In this document: piece after piece, positions 11,312 to 22,925 of the stretch
How positions within the stretch are numbered: the first letter of the stretch is position 1
Layout: the number at the start of each line of letters is the position of its first letter
NCBI RefSeq assembly: GCF_002994745.2
Contig: NC_037093.1
Location: forward strand, 43,194,384-43,258,383
DNA from: Rosa chinensis
Taxonomy: Eukaryota > Streptophyta > Magnoliopsida > Rosales > Rosaceae
Length of the DNA stretch: 64,000 nucleotides
Direction of reading: 5' to 3'
Notes under the pieces: model-generated
Seen by the model: only the letters and a program-made list of their open reading frames with translations
Databases searched by the model: none
Told to the model about the DNA's origin: nothing
Position numbers and translations under genes: made by a program

Positions 11312-11407
11312 ACTAAGTAATAGACTTGCTAATTTGGGTTCATCTATTACTGAGTTTATTTAGCAGGACTCAACTCCTTCATTCGCTTTATCTCATTATA
11401 ATATATA

Positions 11408-11665
11408 AGGGAAAAATGCACCAACAATGTCTGGACTTAAAGAGGACTGTCAAAGTGATACCTGAATTTTAAAACGTATCAATGTGATACCTAGACTTAT
11501 ATTTTCTTATCAACGTAGTACCTACGGTGTCGTTAAGTTGACCACGTGTGATGCACGTGACGCTGAAAAAAAAAGCTAAATGACTGATCTGCCCCTCAAA
11601 TTGCTTTTTTATCTGACTTTTGATTTAATATAAATAAAATAATTAATTTAAATGGATTTTATAAA

Positions 11666-11709
<44 letters not shown>

Positions 11710-13361
11710 AAACAAATTTCTTCTTCTCTCCTATTCATCATCTGTTACCCAGAATTAATCCTCCTCCGACTCCACTCTTAATTCTCTGACTTGCAATTGC
11801 CTTTGATTGAGAGCTTGCATTCAAGGTTGACCACACTGCCCTTAAATCTGTGGCGGTGGAGTGGAGTTTCTGATCAATGGTGTATACGAATGGGTTGAAG
11901 GAGAGAACGAGAATGGTGGCGGCTAAGTCGTCGTTGGCATCGGCGGGGATGAGCAAAATACGTTAGTACCAACCCATACGAGAGCCCAGATCTGTTCAAA
12001 ATACCCACTAGTGATGAGCAAAAGCCAACGGGATCTTACTAAGATCACCGCAGAGGATCAAGACAGGTACGACAAAGCACAAATGAGCCTATGGCGATCT
12101 GCAGGATAGTGAGATGAAGTCGCCGTTGGTTTTCGGTAGGGGTTGAGGCAATTGGTTTGGTCCGAGTCGGAACTAGGTTGGGTTGTGGCAGCGGTGGTGG
12201 TAAAGTTTGAGGGATGAGAGTTACTTAGATTTTTTTTAGAAATTTTTTCTTCGAGGTCATCAATTTTTTGGCTGATATTAAGATGCTGAGTCGCCTTCAT
12301 CATCGAAACTTGATCACAGTGATTGGTTTGTGTGGTTTATAATTGTTTGTTTGGTTTCCTATCAATTGCTTGTTTGGTTTCCTGAAAGAAAAAGTTGGTC
12401 TTCAAGAAAATAAATTCTCTGAATCCCTTTGTTCTTTTCTCTTTTTTGAATCTGTTCTGCTTAGTTGGGCTTATGAAGCATAGTGTGAGTTTGTTCATGC
12501 CAAGGGTTCATAGCTTCTTCTTGTTGAGTTTTGACTCATGAAACACATAATGGGTTTTCTTTGGTTGGGTTCATGTCATCAATGGGTTTGCTCTAACTTG
12601 GAAGTTGTAAGAGAAACTCAGATAAAGGAAAGATAAACAATTGATTTTAACTTTAATCTTTGCTTAATTTACTTCGTATGTTGTTCTGATCTGAACTAGG
12701 TAAGCAAACTCAAGATCAAAGCTTGTCTTTAATCTTCAGATTTCAAAATTATGGATGGAAGATTAATTCCATATCGGGCTCCGTTGTTGTAAATTGCGAG
12801 AGAGAGAGGAGAGAGACTTTCTCCTCGATTCGCAAGTCTTCAATTACCATCCAGTGGCGTAACTACTCAAAGGTTAGTTGGGCAATAGTCCGACCCAAAT
12901 TTACGAGTGGGTATTTTGAACAGATCTCGTATTTAGCTCATTCATGTTGCTGCTGTTGTTGTTACTAACGTGACGGCGGTGGCGGAGGAGGAGAACACTG
13001 AGGCTGTGGGGGCGGAGGAGGGGGGATCGTGCCGGCGGTTTTGTTGTTCAAGAATTCAACTTTTATTTTCATTATAGTAATTTATTCAATTTTTTGTAAC
13101 CAAAAAAAAAAATTTATTCAATTTTTATTTCTAATTTTCAATATTTAGGGTTTGATGGAGTAAAAAGTCTTTTTTGCCCTTATTTTAGGCGTCACGTGCA
13201 TCACATGTGGTTAGACTTGACGGTACTGTAACGGAAATTTGACATAGGTATCACGGTGACAAGAAAATATAAGTTCAGGTATCACATTGATACGTTTTAA
13301 AGTTCGGGTATCACTTTGATAGTCCTCTTTGAGTTCAGACACTGTTGGTACATTTTTCCCT
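11408..13361. mobile_element. long-TIR element, about 1.95 kb, nonautonomous
   Basis: Inverted arms of about 180 bp start AGGGAAAAATGCACCAACA and end TGTTGGTACATTTTTCCCT. Inside each arm a short motif (TATCAATGTGATACCTG-like) repeats. The flanking duplication is AATATATA (11400-11407 and 13362-13369). The arms resemble those of the element at 50050-52911. The interior has minus-strand frames (11738-11956; 12058-12303) without recognisable domains and GA-rich sequence. It holds no transposase. The duplication length fits hAT (8) or a short MULE duplication; the long arms favour a Mutator-like element. Confidence 0.8.
11670..11706. repeat. GA microsatellite
   Basis: Uninterrupted GA dinucleotides inside the long-TIR element. 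Confidence 0.95.
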
Positions 13362-13369
13362 AATATATA

Positions 13370-14399
13370 GAGATATTTTAGGTTTCCTTATTTTAAATAT
13401 TTCACTGATATGTTCTCTTTATAAGTCACATGTGTGATGAGTTTTAGAGCTTAGCTCAAACTTTTACTATACTAAAACAATTGAGGATGAATGTATTCCA
13501 ACACGAGGTTTAGGCTCTATGTCCCCCTCGTTGTATATATAGATCTCAAAATTCAAGCACCGGCAATGAAGTGAAAGCACTAGCCACTACCGTAATGAAG
13601 TCAATAACATTAGTTTTGAACTTTTAATGCTGTAACATCGGACATTGATATTATCCATACCTGTTTGGCGCAGTATTAACTCCTTCTCCACTCAGGAATC
13701 TGACCACCCGTTGGGAATCTATGATGAATGGGATTGAATGCTTATGGGTTATGACATCAGACAAAACCTTCCCAGGATATATAAGATATGAATTAAATGA
13801 AGTTAATTGACCAGAGTTTAGTAATTAAACACTAAATATTGTCTACCATTTAGTTGGCTAAATACAAGTAGATTAATTAAGGACCTCTGCTCCACTATCC
13901 CACATTCAGCTCTTAGAGCCCACATCGATTTTTATGCAAAGGCTCTTGATTCTAGCTCTTATATAACGTACAGAGGGTGAACTCTTCATTCTAGTGCTTA
14001 CAGAGATGAAACTTCGATCTATCTCCAGCTGTTTTAGCTTATTATATAGACAGAAATGAGTTACAGAACACTTGTAATTTCTTTCAATATCATTGAAATT
14101 TGAAAACCCTCAACAAACTCCAGTTTTTTGGGGTTTATCTGTTAATCGGTTTATCAAATTATAAGAACAACACTCTCTTAAGTATTTGAATAGCAGTCAA
14201 TATTGTGTTACGTAATTGTCATTATCAAGAAATTAAAGTCTACAATGAAATTATTAAATACCCTAATTATCAATCCGTAATGATGATTACTTCTTTGGTG
14301 GCCAGCCTTCTACAGTTCTACCACCACTTTCATATATGCATGCTCTGTTCTAATTATAGTGCTCAGAGCTGGTCTTAATTATCTCAGTCTCCAATTGCC
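13370..14399. other. intergenic, upstream of the secreted-protein gene
   Basis: AT-rich, no coding frame worth noting. The last 250 bp is the presumed promoter of the gene at 14620. Confidence 0.4.
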
Positions 14400-14406
14400 T
14401 ATAAAA
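14400..14406 (+). promoter_or_regulatory. TATA box of the small secreted-protein gene
   Basis: CCTATAAAATGC lies 214 bp upstream of the ATG. A GT donor (14483) and an acceptor AG (14605-14606) just before the ATG suggest a 5' UTR intron of about 120 bp, which explains the distance. Confidence 0.5.
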
Positions 14407-14619
14407 TGCAACCTTTGGAATCCCTTCTGTCATGTAGCATGTTTCTTCAAACACTGAACATTTTTCCGAACCTGCAGGGAATGTAATATCCTTAACAACC
14501 CTAGATCTTAGATTTCTAGCTTTTTGCTGATAATTGTATTTTCTGGATTAATAGCAAATATTGTTATTAATATTGATTGATTTACATGTACTTGTGATAT
14601 ATGCAGATTCATTACCATC

Positions 14620-15045
14620 ATGAGGACCATACTTGTCATATGCGTTATTGGCTTTGTGTTGATGGTGGCATCTCTGCAAGCCGATGCTAAACGGTTTGTT
14701 TTGAATGACCGCCACTTGGTTCAAGTTAAGAATGAGCCAACTCTGGGTCGAAACGCCGAGGCTCTTGCTAGTGGTGGTGCAAAAGATCAGTCTCAGTCTC
14801 AGTCTCAGCCCCTGACAACAGACGAGGGTAGCAGCAACAGCGATGCTAAGCATGATGATGATGCCGACGATGATGCAAACGAGACTTACGGTAATTACGG
14901 ACATCGCTCTTCCAAAAGTAGACTAAAAATTTTGAGTTCAGGGATTTTTGGGATTAAATTAGATAGGCAGGGACTGAAACGAGGACGAAGGCATACTTCA
15001 GGGACTAAACAGTATTTTGCCCAAAAAAGAATTATATTTGGTTAG
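14620..15045 (+). CDS. small secreted acidic protein, 3' end probably replaced by repeat
   Basis: 141 codons. Residues 1-23 form a clear signal peptide (basic MR start, hydrophobic core VICVIGFVLMVASL, ADA cleavage motif). The mature part starts KRFVLNDRHLVQVKNEP and continues with a SQSQSQSQ stretch, an Asp-rich acidic tract (about residues 87-90 and 92-97) and NETYGNYG. From about residue 106 the sequence (SKSRLKILSSGIFG to the end) looks unlike the first part. The DNA there (CAGGGACTAAACAG, ATTTTGCCC) resembles transposon ends, so the natural C-terminus may be lost. Alternatively a GT at 14890 could be a splice donor. Composition fits a secreted peptide precursor, but no cysteine pattern or known hormone motif is visible and I do not name a family. 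Expression is supported only by the TATA box and signal peptide. Confidence 0.5.
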   Translation: MRTILVICVIGFVLMVASLQADAKRFVLNDRHLVQVKNEPTLGRNAEALASGGAKDQSQSQSQPLTTDEGSSNSDAKHDDDADDDANETYGNYGHRSSKSRLKILSSGIFGIKLDRQGLKRGRRHTSGTKQYFAQKRIIFG

Positions 15046-15344
15046 GGAAACTACTAATGCTATAATTACTTAGTAATAAAAACTATTTAACTAATACTAA
15101 TTCAGTGAGCCTAGGTTAGAAGGTTTTTGTTTTTAATAAGGAAAAAACATAATTGTCAATTGTGTAATTGTCAATTGATAATCAAGCATTTGTCAAACCT
15201 TAATTGGCTAATGATAAAATTAATTAGTAATAAATACTATTTAACTAATAGTAATTGGCTAAGGGCTAAACAGGTTACCAAATTTTAAATATTTTGGACC
15301 ATTGGATATATTACTACTTTAGTGATCCAAAATATTTAACAAAA
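15046..15344. repeat. short degenerate direct repeat, otherwise empty
   Basis: TTAGTAATAAAAACTATTTA and its near copy TTAGTAATAAATACTATTTA (about 15069 and 15224) are about 155 bp apart. No coding content. Confidence 0.5.
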
Positions 15345-16169
15345 GGGTGTTGCTATTGCCACCCTACCATTTTCTTTATTCACCCTACTAGCTCATTACA
15401 CCCTACATTTTAATTTCAATTATTAAATTTACTTATTTAACCCATTTACCTTTCCAAAAATATCCTTATATAACATATCCAATTAAAAAAAATTAACAAA
15501 AATCTCTCATTTAATTTATACCAATAAAAAACTAAAATATGCTAAAGTTTCCTAATAAAATCATAATTTGATTTACTTTCATTTAAAAAAAAATTCAAGT
15601 ATCATCGTTCGTCTATTTCCACCTATATTAAAAGATTAGTAATTTAACAACTATAAGCAAAAAAGAAGAGTTTTTTTTTTTTTTTGTGTTTTAAATTTTT
15701 ACTTTTGGTATTCACAAAGGGTATTGCAAAGATTTTAATGAAATTAACATTAATAGTTTTGTGAATTGAATAACGAACTCATGAGGCAAGTAGGCAACAA
15801 AGAGAAAAAAAAAAAAAGTAACTAATAAATTCAAATTTGGATGAAGAAGATGAAGATTAATGTTATCCAATGAGAAATTAAGTAGTCTTTGTATTTAATT
15901 AAGAGATAATTACATATAAGTGTATCTTTGAATGTTTTTTTAGCCATAAGGCCACCAATTAATTTTTTCTCTCATAAGGCCACTAGATTTAAAATGGTAT
16001 TATATTTTAGATATAAAAACTAACATATTTACATAAATGCCACTAGAGTAAAAAGTCAACCATTCTCTCTCTCCTCTCCGGCGAGGTCTCCGGCCGACCT
16101 CCGGCCAACTCCGATGGGTCTCCGGCCGACCTCCGGCGGGTTTTCTGCCAACTTCCGGTGACCACAAAA

Positions 16170-16840
16170 TCTACTGTGACTAACACCAAAAGCTACTGTG
16201 GCTAGCAACAAAAGCTACTCTGATGAAATTTCCAGTAACCTCCGGCGATGTCACAAAAGCTACTGTCACCAACAACAAAAGCTACTGTTACAAATAAAAC
16301 ATACGCTCCCAAAAATAAAAGCTACTAACATCATTAACAAAAGCTACTATCACGGACACAAAAAGATACTCTCACTAGCAACAAATGGCTACTGTCACAA
16401 TCACCAGTAACAAATGCTACTTTAACCATCACCAAAAGCTACTATCAAGCAAAACAAAAACTACACTACACTAACCAACACCAAAACCTACTCTCACGAA
16501 AACCAAAAGCTACTACCAAGTAGAAAAAAAGTTACTTCTATAGTTTTAAAAATCTACTATCATAGTTGTGAAAATCTAGATGTAGAAACCTCCTGTTAAT
16601 GTGCTAAAAAGCCATTATAACAAAAGTTACTAACATCAGCTTAAAAAATACTAATAGAGACATAGAAAGCTACTATCACCTTGTTGAAAAACCACTATAA
16701 CAGTTATAAAGAGCTACTAACGTGAAATCTATCAAAATGAAAACAGAAGCTATTAACATTAGTTTGAAAATATACTAGCATAAGACAATAGAAAGCTACT
16801 ATCCCTTTGTTAAATAGCCATTTATAACAGTGTAAAGAGC
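16170..16840. repeat. degenerate AAAAGCTACT minisatellite
   Basis: The core AAAAGCTACT recurs roughly every 18-30 bp (for example near 16190, 16211, 16256, 16281, 16320, 16343, 16434), joined by variable ACCA/ATCAC spacers and decaying to the right. It lies inside the nested element. Confidence 0.8.
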
Positions 16841-17741
16841 ATCAGCATTCCTTGAGCATCGACATTTTGCTTAAAACACGAAATTTTTCATATTGACATA
16901 TCTAGTCAACCCCAACAGCTTAATCACTTACTAATCAAAGAAACAAATATTTTAGTATCAATCTCTCTTTCAAGGTCAGAACAAGTAACTTTCTGTGCAT
17001 AGAACATGGAGAAATCATTCAACAAACGCTCAACATATACAGAAATTCACATAAAAAAATGATGTCGTTCGAGAGAGGGGCTTACGAAACGGAGGATAGC
17101 TCTCTAACCAAATGGCGGATTGGAACTAGACCTCGCCATAATCGCCTGTCGTAATCTCTCAGATGCCTCGCCATAATCGTCGTCGAACCAACAGTTCGAT
17201 CTCACTGGAAAAATGCCTCTGAACACGCTCCTCCACCTCTTTCTCCACAGCTTGGGAAAAGCTGTCTCCGGCGGAGATCACAGCGCCTGGAACTGAGAGA
17301 GACCATTGGTCGCCATCAAACATGATTTTCGCGTCACTCCAGATCGCCGGAGCCTAGCTCAAGATCCACGACCTCAACTCACATACCAAATCCACGACCT
17401 GCACTCACATACCAGATCTTGTGGACGACAAGGATGAAGATCTGGCCGTTGCGGTAGAAGGAGGAGACTCTGACCGTGGTCGATGAAGCCATTCCCTCCG
17501 GTGACTGATTTGATTTCTCTGATATGCTTTGAATCAGCGTCAAGATCGGAGAAAACGCCGAAGAAAGATGAGGATGAGGAGATGGTGAAACGATGCCGTC
17601 CTGTTTCGCTCCGATCTGCAACCTCCGTCAACATCATCCGGCCAGCGCTGAGCTTTACGGTGCAATAGTCAATTGCCGCCGAGGGAGAGCTTTCGACGTC
17701 AGAGAGGTTCTTCAACGATGAGAAGAGAACGATCTCGATGT

Positions 17742-17762
17742 GGGGGGGGGGGGGGGGGGGGG
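17742..17762. repeat. poly-G run of 21, followed by further G-tracts
   Basis: 21 consecutive G, then AC and two G6 tracts to 17777. Such tracts can form G-quadruplexes. Confidence 0.9.
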
Positions 17763-18189
17763 ACGGGGGGAGGGGGGAAGAGACAGAGACAGAGAGAAAT
17801 TCGATTCTCATTTCTAGAGACGGAGAGATATTTTGATCTGATTTGGGGCAAAGGGCAAAATGGGTATAGTAAAATAAAAATCTGCTATTTTGTAACCTCA
17901 AGTGGCCCTATGTGTACAAAAAAATTTAAGTGGCTTTATGACTAATTAAAGTTTCAAAATGACACTTGTGTGTAATTTTCTATTTAATTAATTGGTTATG
18001 TATATAGTTTTCCTTACAGATTTGGATTTTAGAAAATTAGTGTACTTATTAGTTATTTTGCATTTGAGTAATATAGTATTTCAATAATTCAAATGTTTGT
18101 AAGGTGAACTAAGAAAATGGAAGGGTGACAATAGCCGCACCCTTAAAAAAATTGGATGTATGATAAACACCTGGGTACCTAAGAAAATT

Positions 18190-18226
<37 letters not shown>

Positions 18227-18555
18227 GCCGGTTCTGAAGCAAATGTCCGCACTTCGCTAAAGTGTGTACGGCGACGCAGCAACGGCATTCCAGGAGGCTC
18301 GGGGCTTGGCGAACGGAGGCATCCCATACGGTTCTGGGCAGTGATCGAGGTCGAAGGAGGTCGAGGTTGCAGGTTCTGGGCAGCAACCTCACCTGCAACT
18401 GCAAGTTTCTGGGCAGCGCTGCAACCACGTCGCCAGCGACTCCACCGACTGCAGACCGGTCCGCCCGACCCCTGGCCTCTGTCCGGCAAGCCCCGCCGCT
18501 CCGTTTCTCCCCGAGTCGAGCTGCAGCGTCGCCGTCCGCACTTTGGAACCGCTTC

Positions 18556-18604
<49 letters not shown>

Positions 18605-18608
18605 CAGA
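18190..18608. mobile_element. GC-rich cassette between TA/GT microsatellites
   Basis: A TA repeat (about 18192-18223) is followed by about 320 bp of GC-rich sequence (18226-18555) and then GT and TA repeats (18556-18605). The cassette starts CCGGTTCTGAAGC with GTCCGCACTT soon after, and ends GTCCGCACTTTGGAACCGC, so its ends are partly inverted. Frames in it are low complexity. It looks like a small element that sits inside (TA)n, but this is inference. Confidence 0.4.
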
Positions 18609-19000
18609 TCCTATCCAGAGCTGAGCTCCGCTTTGAAAATTAACGTGTGAAGTTCGATTTTTTGGTCACTTTTCGGTCGCATATCCACATCTCGACCGTT
18701 CAGTCTTTAGGTACTAGTGTATAGATCGTCTCTGCAAATTTTCAGCCAAAATGATGATCGTTAAGGCATTGATAACTGCCTTAAAGCTAGTACGGTTCAG
18801 GTTGACAGATTCAGTCCGTCCATTGGTTTAAGCGAGTTAGATACCGTAACGATCATCAATTTGGCTGAAAATTTGCAGAGATGATCTATACACTAATACC
18901 TAAAAACTGAAGGATCGAGATGTGGATATGCGACCGAAAAGTGACCCAAAACTCAAACTTCACACGTTAATTTCAAAGCGGAGCTCCGCTCTGGATAGGA
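18609..19000. mobile_element. foldback MITE of 392 bp inserted in (TA)n
   Basis: The two arms (about 18609-18770 and 18840-19000) are inverted copies, from TCCTATCCAGAGCTGAGCTC at the left to GAGCTCCGCTCTGGATAGGA at the right. The arms share CGGTCGCATATCCACATCTC and AAATTTTCAGCCAAA-type blocks. A loop of about 70 bp separates them. TA repeats abut both ends, so the target duplication cannot be told from the microsatellite. Confidence 0.8.
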
Positions 19001-19031
<31 letters not shown>

Positions 19032-19526
19032 TTCTGTTTTAAATTAATTAAAGTTTGTAGTTTTTGTTCTCAATGTGTTATTACTAGTAGAATCGATAAA
19101 GTTGGATTTCTTAATTAATGACTTTTTTTGTTAAAGACTATTATTTGTAATAAGTTGGCTTTTTTAGAAATATAGTGACAAATTAAAATCTTACACTAAA
19201 CAAGGGAAAAAGGAAAAGGATATTTATATCTAATGGAAAAGTACTTAATTGCTCTTTTCACTAGTTAGGTGCAACTCCTTCCTTTTCTGATCATTAGGTG
19301 CAACTCCATCCCAAAACTGGAGGGGTCATTGGTTTATTAAAAAGAGTTGATGTTTGAAGCCCTACCACTCGCACAATAACTCAACTTTATAAAGAGAAAC
19401 CAATAATGTATCCTAAACACATATTAATAAGTACAGTATCAGTACTGCTTTTAGCTTTTGTACTAGTAATGTACTCGATTAGCTAGTAATCTAGTTGTTA
19501 GATATATGCCTTTTAATAGTTTACGC
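19001..19526. other. TA repeat then AT-rich spacer
   Basis: (TA)n at 19001-19022 and a T run; no gene. Sequence from about 19480 leads into the truncated LINE. Confidence 0.5.
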
Positions 19527-22500
19527 GGTTCTTTTTTGAAAAATTCTGGACAGAACATGAGGGTTGTGAAGAAGTTATCAAGAATGCATGGGAAACATTT
19601 GGAAGCATAGATAAAAAGATCTCCCTTGTTTCCAAGAAGCTCACTAGCTGGAGTAATCATACTTTTGGTCATTTCCCCTCCGAACTGAAGAAAACAAAAG
19701 ACCAAATTGAGAGACTCCAATGCCAGGCAACCTCTACCGATGTAGATGTTCAACTGGCGGCGCTAGGGAAAAAACTTGATGACCTTCTTGAGATGAATGA
19801 GTCGATTTGGTTGCAGAGAAGTAGAGTCAATTGGCTCAAAGGGGGGGGACCGTAACTCCAAATTCTTTCACGAGGCTGCAAAAAAGAGGGGAAGAAAAAA
19901 CAGAATCAGTGGTGTCTTCGATGATTCAGGAGCATGGCAAGACAAGGTTGATACGATTGGGCAAATTTTTGAAACTTATTTCTGTAAACTTTTTACTTCA
20001 GAGTATACAGGAACTCCGTCATCGTTACTTGATGCTATTTGCCCAAGTGTCACGGAAGAGATGAATGATGACTTGTGTAGACCTTTCACCCAAGAAGACA
20101 TTGAGCTTGCACTACACCAGATGCACCCTTTAAAAGCTCCAGGCTGTGATGGTCTACCAGCTCTGTTTTATCAAAAATATTGGGAGGTGGTGAAAACAGA
20201 AGTAGTGGCTACTTGTTTGAAAGTCCTTAATGAGGGGGACAGTGCTAGGGATCTCAATCACACTCTTATAGCTCTTATTCCAAAAACAAAAAATCCAAAG
20301 TTTGTTACGGAATATAGGCCTATAAGTCTGTGCAATGTGATCTATAAGCTCATTTCCAAATCCCTAGCAAATCGGTTGAAGCTTATTCTACCTTCTATTA
20401 TATCTGAGTTCCAAAGTGCTTTTGTTCCAAAGCGTTTGATTACTGACAACATCATTGTCGCTCATGAGTCCATTTATGCAGTTAAGAGGAGGGGGAAAAA
20501 TGGGAGGAAGAAGATGACCTTGAAGCTTGACATGGCTAAAGCTTATGATAGAGTGGAGTAGGATTTCCTGGTTAGTGTTATGAAGAAAATGGGATTTAGG
20601 CAAAGTTGGATTTCACTCATTCTGGATTGTATTTCAACTGTCTCCTATTCGGTGATTTGTAATGGAGAACCGAGAGAGTATTTTTATCCTCAAAGAGGAT
20701 TAAGGCAAGGTGATCCCATCTCACCTTACTTATTCCTTATTTGTACGGAAGGCTTATCGGCGTTGCTTAGAAGGGAGGAAAATTCTGGTGGTTTACATGG
20801 GGTTAAAGTGGCAGAGGATGCCCCTCCAATCAACCACCTTTTCTTCGCCGACGATAGTCTTATTTTTGGTGATGCATCCCTGGTGGAGTGCAAGCGGCTT
20901 AAAGAAGTGTTATCATTATATGAAGCGGCTTCCGGTCAAAAAATCAATTATGGGAAGTCTGCTATCTCGTTTAGCGCTAGCACTAGTGAAGAAGAGAAGA
21001 GTTTGTTAAGTAATGAAATGGGGATGAAGGTGGTCAAATACCATGAGAAATACCTTGGCCTACCTACTGTTTTGGGGAGAGATAAAGGAAAAATTTTAAG
21101 GAAGGTGAGGGAAAGGGTGCAAATTAGAGTACAAGGCTGGCATGGTAATCTGCTTTCTTTTGCAGGCAAAGAAGTTTTGGTGAAAGCAGTGCTTCAAGCT
21201 ATACCAACCTATGCAATGAGTGTGTTTAAATTCCCATGTGGACTTTGTAATAAGTTGAATCAGGTGGTTGCTAAATTTTGGTGGGGAAAAAACGGAGGAA
21301 AAGGAGTTCATTGGAAAAATTGGGAGTGGCTTTGTGAAGCAAAAGATGTGGGAGGTCTAGGTTTCAGGGAGTTTGGAAACTTCAATCAAGCTATGGTGGG
21401 GAAACAAGCTTGGAGATTGATTGAATTCCCAAACTCTTTGGTGGGGCGAGTCCTCAAGGCTCGATATTTTCCTAACACAACTTTCTTGCAGGCAACTATT
21501 GGAAGCAACCCCTCATTTGTTTGGCGATCCATTATTTGGGGGAGAGAACTTATTGAAAGAGGATGCATTCGAAGGATTGGAAATGGGACTACAACAAGAA
21601 TTTACATTGATAAGTGGATCCCAAGACCTACCCTATTCAAAATATGGAGTCCGAAAGTCCTCCACCCTCTTGCTACTGTGAGTGATCTTCTTCTACCAAG
21701 CGGTGGCTGGAACTTGCCTCTGATTTATAACTCTTTTTTCAAGGAAGAAGCTGACCTAATCTCTGGTATACCAACCGGTGGGAGAGATAGTCAAGATCAC
21801 TGGAGCTGGTTTTTTGAAAAGAATGGAAAATACACTGTGAAGACAGGTTATAAGGTTGCTATGGAGGTGCAAAAGAATTTATCGAACAGAGGAGAATGTT
21901 CAAATATTGATACAAAAAGGAAATTTTGGAAGACAATCTGGAGTCTTCAAGTCCCAAACAAAATCAAAATGTTCCTCTGGAGAGCGATTCACGATATCCT
22001 CCCCTGCGCTCAAAACCTCTACCAAAGGAAGATCGGTGATAACCCCTGCTGTTTCAGATGTGGTGCTCAGTTTGAAACCACTTATCATGCCCTGTGGGAG
22101 TGCCACGAAAGCCAAAAAGTCTGGAAGTGCTCTAAATGGCAGGATCTGGGGAAGAAACTTAAAACTTTTTCTAGTTGGTGCAATCTACTAATGCGTAATG
22201 ACTCAATGATTGAGCTGGAGCTTTTTGCTTTTGTAACCTGGCAACTTTGGAACATAAGAAACAACAGTAAGTATGGCACTATAAGTCCTCAAAATCCCAG
22301 CAATACTCTTTCTAGAGCATCTGCCCTTCTTTCGGAGTTCAAGGAAGCTAATAGCACCACAAGAGTGGAAAAGGTCAACAGAAATTGTTCTTGGCAACCT
22401 CCCCCATATGGCGTCTTCAAACTCAATACTGATGGAGCTATTGACAACCAAAGAGGAAAAAGGGGTCTTGGAGCGGTTTTGCGAAATGATCAGGGAGATC

Positions 22501-22925
22501 TAATGGGAGCTTTTGCTCAACCAATTTTTGGATCTTTCTCCCCATTGGCAACTGAGTTATTGGCCCTAAAGGCTGGCTTGTGGTTTGCTTTTGAGATGAG
22601 AATCCTTCCTTTAGTTGTGGAAGTGGATAGCACTGAAGTTGCTAGGTTGGTTAATACTTTGAATCAATCTTGGGGTGAGGAAGGTTTTCTGATAGAGGAG
22701 ATCAAGTCTTTGATGAAACGTTGCTGCATCACTGAGGTTGTTTTCCAACCTAGGGAATGCAACAAAGTTGCTCATAGTCTTGCCAAGTTCATCTTGAATG
22801 AGAATGAAAATTTGTATTGTATTGAATATGGGCCGGAATGGCTTATTGAATCGATTAAGATCGATTCAGTTGGTTGTAACTTTTCCCCAGTTTAATGAAT
22901 GGTTACTTTATTGATAAAAAAAAAC
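19527..22925 (+). mobile_element. 5'-truncated L1-type LINE, ORF2 with RT, zf-RVT and RNase H
   Basis: The copy begins inside ORF2 (EKFWTEHEGCEEVIKNAW), so ORF1 and the endonuclease are missing. An 8-G run (19841-19848) shifts the frame by +1 at WLKGGDRNS. The RT domain follows: LKAPGCDGLPALFYQKYW, ALIPKTKNP, YRPISLCNVIYKLISK, then a TAG at 20559-20561 where RVEW is expected. After it a 771-codon frame (20580-22895) stays open with GLRQGDPISPYLF, the catalytic NHLFFADDSL (FADD), a zf-RVT region (FWKTIWSLQVPNKIKMFLWR, NPCCFRCG) and a plant RNase H (KLNTDGAIDNQRG, ATELLALKAG, EVDSTEVARL). It ends in TTTATTGATAAAAAAAAAC. Only two lesions are seen, so the insertion is fairly recent. Target duplications were not identified. 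Confidence 0.9.

Larger units (their letters stand above)
15903..17980. mobile_element. nested Mutator-like element, about 2.08 kb, 11-bp duplication
   Basis: The left end GAGATAATTACATATAAGTG pairs with the complement of the right end, GAAAATTACACACAAGTGTC. The perfect 11-bp flanking repeat TATTTAATTAA lies at 15892-15902 and 17981-17991. The interior holds a GC-rich CTCCGGCCGACCTCCGG stretch (about 16077-16160), a GCTACT array and a minus-strand frame 17374-17901 of low complexity. It may be a Pack-MULE, but no captured gene can be named. Confidence 0.82.
15345..18142. mobile_element. outer TIR element (about 0.7 kb without its nested insertion)
   Basis: The left end GGGTGTTGCTATTGCCACCC pairs with the right end, whose complement is GGGTGCGGCTATTGTCACCC. 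Flanking 9-mers TTAACAAAA (15336-15344) and TTAAAAAAA (18143-18151) differ at one base. Removing the nested element 15903-17980 and one duplicated 11-mer leaves a MITE of about 0.7 kb. No transposase. Confidence 0.75.

Noticed and set aside
17374..17901. 175-codon ORF with poly-Pro
   Set aside because: Its proline run is only the poly-G tract read backwards; low complexity inside a MULE.
18081..18643. Four overlapping ORFs of 100-126 codons
   Set aside because: They contain YIYIYIY or CVCVCV runs from TA/GT repeats and are overlapping frames of one GC-rich block.
21386..22451. Several 60-82 codon minus-strand ORFs
   Set aside because: Antisense shadows of the LINE ORF2.
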